27,948 nucleotides of DNA from an uncultured Pelosinus sp. (GTDB lineage: Bacteria > Bacillota > Negativicutes > UMGS1260): positions 1-27,948 of the forward strand of contig URQW01000039.1 in the NCBI GenBank assembly GCA_900550105.1, written 5' to 3'. The translations under genes and the position numbers were made by a program. The notes beneath the pieces were generated by a model. That model did no database searches. It saw nothing but the letters and a program-made list of their open reading frames with translations, and had not been told where the DNA came from. Position 1 is the first letter of the stretch, and every line of letters begins with the position of its first letter. Positions 24,241 through 27,948 of this stretch are shown here, one piece after another.

Positions 24241-25020
24241 ATGGGAGGAAATTCACATTTTTTACGCGGCGCTTCTTTGCCTCTCAGCCTCTTCTTATTG
24301 TGGCTTGTTGGTGATCAGCTGGCTTGGTGGCCCCTGTATGTTGTTCCCTCGCCTCAGGCTGTAGGCTCTGCTTTTTTTTCTTTGTGGGCGAGCGGCGATC
24401 TAATGAAGCATATTACGGTTAGTTTTTTTCGGGTTTTTGCTGGTTTTATGTTGGCTTTTACGGGAGCTATTTCTTTAGCTGTCTTACTGGCTTTGAAACC
24501 AATCTGGCGTTCTTATACGACGGCTTTGCTCGAATTTATCCGCCATGTCCCGCCACTGGCGGCGCTGCCTATGCTAATTTTGTGGTTTGGTATTGGCGAA
24601 ATGCCGAAAATTCTTATTGTGATCCTGGCTACCTTTTTTCCAATTTTTTTAAATACGCTGCAAGGCTTTTTACAATGTGATCCTAAGCTGCAAGAAGTGG
24701 GGAAAACCTATCAATTTAATGAGTGGGAGTGCTTTTACCATATTACTTTGCCAGCGGCTTTGCCAGCGATTTTACTAGGAATGCAGTTAGGACTGGGGTA
24801 TAGCTGGCGCGCTTTAATAGGGGCGGAACTCATTGCGGCCTCGTCGGGAATCGGCTATTTAATCTTAGATGCAGAACAACTGGCTAGACCGGACATCGTC
24901 GTGATCGGCATTGTGACAATCGGCTTGATTGGGTCACTCATTGACTGGATTTTCTTTTATATAACAAGAAAGCTGATACCCTGGGCGCAAGGAGGCGAAA
25001 GCGACTATGGCCGACGTTAG
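24241..25020 (+). CDS. NitT/TauT-type ABC transporter permease
   Basis: A 259-residue inner-membrane protein of the SsuC/TauC/NrtB class with about six helices. The segment VGKTYQFNEWECFYHITLPA (about 154-173) is the EAA-type loop that contacts the ATPase, followed by ALPAILLGMQLGLGYSWRAL. With only one permease gene, the transporter is expected to use a homodimer. AAAGGGG lies about 10 nt before ATG 24241. Its last 14 nt overlap the ATPase gene. The imported compound could be a sulfonate, nitrate-like anion, vitamin precursor or other small molecule. Confidence 0.9.
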   Translation: MGGNSHFLRGASLPLSLFLLWLVGDQLAWWPLYVVPSPQAVGSAFFSLWASGDLMKHITVSFFRVFAGFMLAFTGAISLAVLLALKPIWRSYTTALLEFIRHVPPLAALPMLILWFGIGEMPKILIVILATFFPIFLNTLQGFLQCDPKLQEVGKTYQFNEWECFYHITLPAALPAILLGMQLGLGYSWRALIGAELIAASSGIGYLILDAEQLARPDIVVIGIVTIGLIGSLIDWIFFYITRKLIPWAQGGESDYGRR

Positions 25021-25741
25021 GGCGCAAAATTTAACGAAACGGTATTGTCTGGGTGAAACTGATTTTTGGGCCTTGCAGGAGGTGTCTTTTTTTCTGCCTG
25101 ATCACAGCTTTACTGTAATTGTTGGCGAGAGTGGTTGTGGCAAAACCACCTTGCTTCGCTTGCTAGGTGGTTTGGAGGCAGCCACAGCAGGCACGATTCA
25201 ATTATCAGGACAGGTGGCGGAAGTTAGCCAGGAAAAAGTCGGTCTTGTTTTTCAAGAACCTCGTCTTATGCCTTGGCTTACAGTACGGCAAAATATGGCG
25301 TTTCCTTTGGTAAAACGCTTAGGAAAAAATTTAATTACAGCAAGAGTGAATCATTATTTGCAAAAACTAGGATTAGAACGTTTTGCTGAGTCGCTGCCAC
25401 GTCAGCTTTCCGGCGGCATGGCGCAGCGCGTGGCCCTTGGCCGAACACTATGCTATGATCCTGATATTATTTTACTAGATGAACCCTTTGGGGCCTTGGA
25501 CTATTTTACGAGGCAACGGCTGCAGCAGGATATGGTAGAACTTTTTTTAGAACAGCCGAAAACCATTGTATTTGTAACACACGATGTAGCCGAAGCCGTT
25601 ACATTAGGCCAGAAAATCCTTGTTATGGCCCAAGGAAAGATCAAAGCGGAGATCGCTGTTCCTTTGCCCTATCAGCGCGATCCGCGGGAGATGGCCTTTT
25701 TTGCGAAACAAAATGAAGTATTAGAAGCCTTGCAAGGCTAA
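25007..25741 (+). CDS. NitT/TauT-type ABC transporter ATP-binding protein
   Basis: A 244-residue ATPase that powers the importer. Walker A is GESGCGKTT (40-48), Q-loop VFQEPRLMPW, signature LSGGMAQRVALGR (134-146), Walker B IILLDEPFGALD and H-loop VFVTHDVAEAV. The PRLMPW form and the short length are typical of the SsuB/TauB/NrtD group. AGGAGG upstream supports ATG 25007, which overlaps the permease gene and implies coupled translation. Confidence 0.94.
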   Translation: MADVRAQNLTKRYCLGETDFWALQEVSFFLPDHSFTVIVGESGCGKTTLLRLLGGLEAATAGTIQLSGQVAEVSQEKVGLVFQEPRLMPWLTVRQNMAFPLVKRLGKNLITARVNHYLQKLGLERFAESLPRQLSGGMAQRVALGRTLCYDPDIILLDEPFGALDYFTRQRLQQDMVELFLEQPKTIVFVTHDVAEAVTLGQKILVMAQGKIKAEIAVPLPYQRDPREMAFFAKQNEVLEALQG

Positions 25742-25781
25742 ATAATTACGCTATGTATTTTCTATTTCAGGGGGAGTTATT

Positions 25782-26747
25782 ATGAAACGAAATAAGTTAT
25801 TTTTGGCTGTAAGCGTCTGCTTACTTTCTTTTTCTTTATTGCTTGGCGGCTGCGCCAGTAAACAGCCTCAAGCAGCAAAACCGGAAGCAATTCACATTAC
25901 CTACGTTAAAGCGCCGTTGAATGTTCCGTCCATAGTGGAAAAGAAACTAGGTTTGTTTGAAAAGGAGTTTGGTAAAGATTCAATTAAAGTGGATTTTCCT
26001 GAAATTACGGTAGGACCGAAACAAATTGAGGCACTGGCGGCTGGCTCAGTTGATTTTGCCCATTGTCTTGGCGGTACAACGGCTTTGATGGCCGCGGCTA
26101 ATGGCGTCGATTTAAAAATCATTGGTATTTATAGCCGAGCGCCTAAAGCGTTCGTAATCCTTGTAAAAGATCCTTCGATCCAAACGATCACCGATTTAAA
26201 AGGGAAAAAGGTAGCTGGACCGAAGGGGACGGTGTTGCATCAGCTGCTGTTGACTGCTTTAGCGAAGGAAAATCTTACCGCTCAAGATGTTTCTTTTGTA
26301 CCGCTTGATATTCCTGGCAGTGTGGCGGCTTTACTTAGCGGCAATGTCGATGTGGCGCTGGCAGCAGGACCTGATGTATTAAAAGCGCAGCAAGCGGGAG
26401 CGAGAATCCTGACCAATGGCGATGGACTAGTAGAAGCAACGATTGTTACGGCGGTACGCGGCGAGTTTTTACGGCAGCATCCTGATCTGGTAAAACGGTT
26501 TATGCAGGTTCATAAAGAAAGTCTGGCCTACTTGAAAAGCTCTGAAGACAAAGCGCTCCAGCTAACCGCTGAGGAAACGGGCCTGTCGCTTACAGCAGTG
26601 CAGCAGATGTATCCTTGGTATGACTTTGATCCATCCGTTAAAGCTTCCGACATAACGGAGCTGGAAAAAACGCAGGATTTTTTAATGAAAAATGGGATGA
26701 TGACGAAGAAGGTAAATCTTGCTGATTTGATTGTCAGCGTAGAATAA
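25782..26747 (+). CDS. NitT/TauT-type ABC transporter substrate-binding lipoprotein
   Basis: A 321-residue extracytoplasmic solute-binding protein. The N-terminus is a lipoprotein signal (MKRNK, hydrophobic core, LLGGC with Cys24 as the lipidated residue). The mature part has the SsuA/NMT1-like pattern: APLNVPSIVEKKLGLFEKEF, ALAAGSVDFAH, TDLKGKKVAGPKGTVLH and LLSGNVDVALAAGPDVLKAQ. GGGGGAG lies 6 nt before ATG 25782. It is the third gene of the operon, 40 nt after the ATPase. Sequence alone does not settle the ligand; the label 'aliphatic sulfonate' often given to this family is not proven. Confidence 0.9.
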   Translation: MKRNKLFLAVSVCLLSFSLLLGGCASKQPQAAKPEAIHITYVKAPLNVPSIVEKKLGLFEKEFGKDSIKVDFPEITVGPKQIEALAAGSVDFAHCLGGTTALMAAANGVDLKIIGIYSRAPKAFVILVKDPSIQTITDLKGKKVAGPKGTVLHQLLLTALAKENLTAQDVSFVPLDIPGSVAALLSGNVDVALAAGPDVLKAQQAGARILTNGDGLVEATIVTAVRGEFLRQHPDLVKRFMQVHKESLAYLKSSEDKALQLTAEETGLSLTAVQQMYPWYDFDPSVKASDITELEKTQDFLMKNGMMTKKVNLADLIVSVE

Positions 26748-26781
26748 CCGAGGAGTAAACGGAAAGGCAGGGGGATTGTCG

Positions 26782-27948
26782 ATGGATTTATTTGAGGCAA
26801 GCCACAGCGCCAGTTTAACGGCACCTTTGGCCGAGCGAATGCGGCCGCGGGATTTTGCCGAGTTTTTTGGGCAAGGCGATATCATTGGGCAAGGCAAGTT
26901 TTTGCGGCGGATGATTGAAAATGACAAAATGACATCGTTGATTTTATTTGGACCGCCAGGAACAGGCAAGACAACACTAGCTCGTCTGATTGCAAAAAAA
27001 ACCGAAGCTTATTTTGAAAGCATGAATGCCGTTGCCTCTGGCGTTGCCGATTTAAGAAAGCTTGTGGAGCAAGCGAAAGATCGGCAAAAATACTATGGAC
27101 AGGCAACCGTGTTGTTTATTGATGAAATTCATCGTTTTAATAAAAGTCAGCAAGATGCTTTGCTCCCCTATGTGGAGAACGGTACGGTTACACTGATTGG
27201 CGCGACAACCGAAAATCCTTACTTTGAAATTAATTCGCCCTTGTTATCGCGTACCCGCATCGTTAGACTTCAGTCGTTAGGTCAATCGGATATTATACAG
27301 ATTTTAAAAGCGGCGCTACATGACAGCGAGCGGGGGATTGGCGCTTTAGCGCTCCAGTCTGATGAAGCAACGCTAGCGGCTTTAGCTGATTTTGCCGCAG
27401 GTGACGCTAGAGTTGCCCTAAATCTATTAGAACAGGCGTCAATGCTGCTGGAAGATAGCGCACAAAATACGATTACGTTAGATGTACTTGCTGCTGCCGC
27501 TGGCGTCCCTATGCAGCGCTATGATAAGAAAGGCGATTATCACTATGATGTAATTTCGGCCTTCATAAAAAGCATTCGCGGCAGCGATGTTGATGCGGCC
27601 CTGCATTATCTTGCCAGGATGCTTGAAAGCGGCGAAGATGTAAAGTTTATTGCTAGGCGGATTGTCATTGCTGCATCAGAAGATGTTGGTAACGCCGACC
27701 CGCAAGCCTTAATTTTGGCCATGTCCTGCGCCAGCGCCGTACAGTTTGTCGGTTTGCCTGAAGCCAGAATTATCTTATCACAGGCTGTCTGTTATTTAGC
27801 GACAGCGCCAAAAAGTAACGCCGCCTATGTGGCTATTGACCAAGCTTTGGCTGATGTAAGAAAGGAGCGTAATTTAGCTGTGCCGCTTCATTTACGCGAC
27901 AGCCATTACAGCGGTGCGAAAAAAATGGGTCATGGTATTGATTACCAG
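26782..27948 (+). CDS. rarA: Replication-associated recombination protein RarA (3' partial)
   Basis: An AAA+ clamp-loader-like ATPase that acts at stalled replication forks; 389 residues are visible of the usual 430-450, the rest running off the right edge with the frame open. Walker A is FGPPGTGKTT (56-65), Walker B VLFIDEIHRFNK (Asp114, Glu115), and sensor/arginine-finger region GATTENPYFEINSPLLSRTR. The C-terminal half has the RarA-specific DDVISAFIKSIRGSD-like region and GEDVKFIARR. CAGGGGGA lies 6 nt before ATG 26782. It belongs with the aspS-6S-rarA backbone order, displaced here by the accessory block. Confidence 0.95.
   Translation, partial: MDLFEASHSASLTAPLAERMRPRDFAEFFGQGDIIGQGKFLRRMIENDKMTSLILFGPPGTGKTTLARLIAKKTEAYFESMNAVASGVADLRKLVEQAKDRQKYYGQATVLFIDEIHRFNKSQQDALLPYVENGTVTLIGATTENPYFEINSPLLSRTRIVRLQSLGQSDIIQILKAALHDSERGIGALALQSDEATLAALADFAAGDARVALNLLEQASMLLEDSAQNTITLDVLAAAAGVPMQRYDKKGDYHYDVISAFIKSIRGSDVDAALHYLARMLESGEDVKFIARRIVIAASEDVGNADPQALILAMSCASAVQFVGLPEARIILSQAVCYLATAPKSNAAYVAIDQALADVRKERNLAVPLHLRDSHYSGAKKMGHGIDYQ

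Noticed and set aside
1..27948. CRISPR array, prophage, toxin-antitoxin or defence island
   Set aside because: I saw no regularly spaced repeats, no phage structural or integrase genes and no recognisable defence genes; the only mobile element is the IS200-type copy.

Overview
This window is chromosomal DNA of a low-to-mid GC Gram-positive-lineage bacterium (Bacillota). The fused Fur/HemZ pair, the SpoIIE-like phosphatase and the overall gene style suggest Negativicutes (Sporomusa/Pelosinus-like), but that lineage call is inference. Almost everything reads on the + strand in tightly packed, often overlapping genes. The backbone is the conserved Firmicutes order yajC - secD - secF - recJ - apt - rel - dtd - (MBL, transporter, fur, hemZ) - hisS - aspS - 6S RNA - rarA, which I recall as very similar to Bacillus subtilis.

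Region 1 (1-4073): the tail of a probable yajC, a 5-formyl-THF cyclo-ligase, a SpoIIE-type PP2C phosphatase, a small P-loop protein, then secD and secF behind a near-perfect sigma-A promoter (TTGACA-18-TATAAT), closed by a strong terminator. Region 2 (4074-7125) is an accessory insertion between secF and recJ. It holds a PAS-GAF-GGDEF-EAL protein whose cyclase domain looks degenerate, and an intact IS200-type insertion sequence sitting directly behind that gene's terminator.

Region 3 (7231-20711) is one long, mostly co-directional run: a giant RecJ that continues into a HIRAN domain and a RecQ-like helicase (about 1200 residues), then adenine phosphoribosyltransferase, bifunctional (p)ppGpp synthetase/hydrolase, D-aminoacyl-tRNA deacylase, an MBL hydrolase, an AI-2E-family transporter, Fur, HemZ, HisRS and AspRS. 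Several genes overlap by a few bases, which implies translational coupling. Directly after aspS a 6S RNA (ssrS) can be recognised from its closing stem, internal stems and terminator.

Region 4 (21012-26747) is a second accessory block between 6S RNA and rarA. It contains a Cache-domain chemoreceptor, a ferredoxin-nitroreductase on the minus strand (the only minus-strand gene), and a divergent three-gene NitT/TauT-type ABC importer. The intergenic region between the last two carries back-to-back promoters, a 10-bp direct repeat and a Fur/PerR-like 7-1-7 operator. The window ends inside rarA.

The most unusual item is the RecJ-HIRAN-helicase fusion, which joins in one chain the 5'-3' ssDNA exonuclease and a RecQ-like helicase that normally cooperate as separate proteins. 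I found no CRISPR array, prophage, toxin-antitoxin pair or obvious new defence island.
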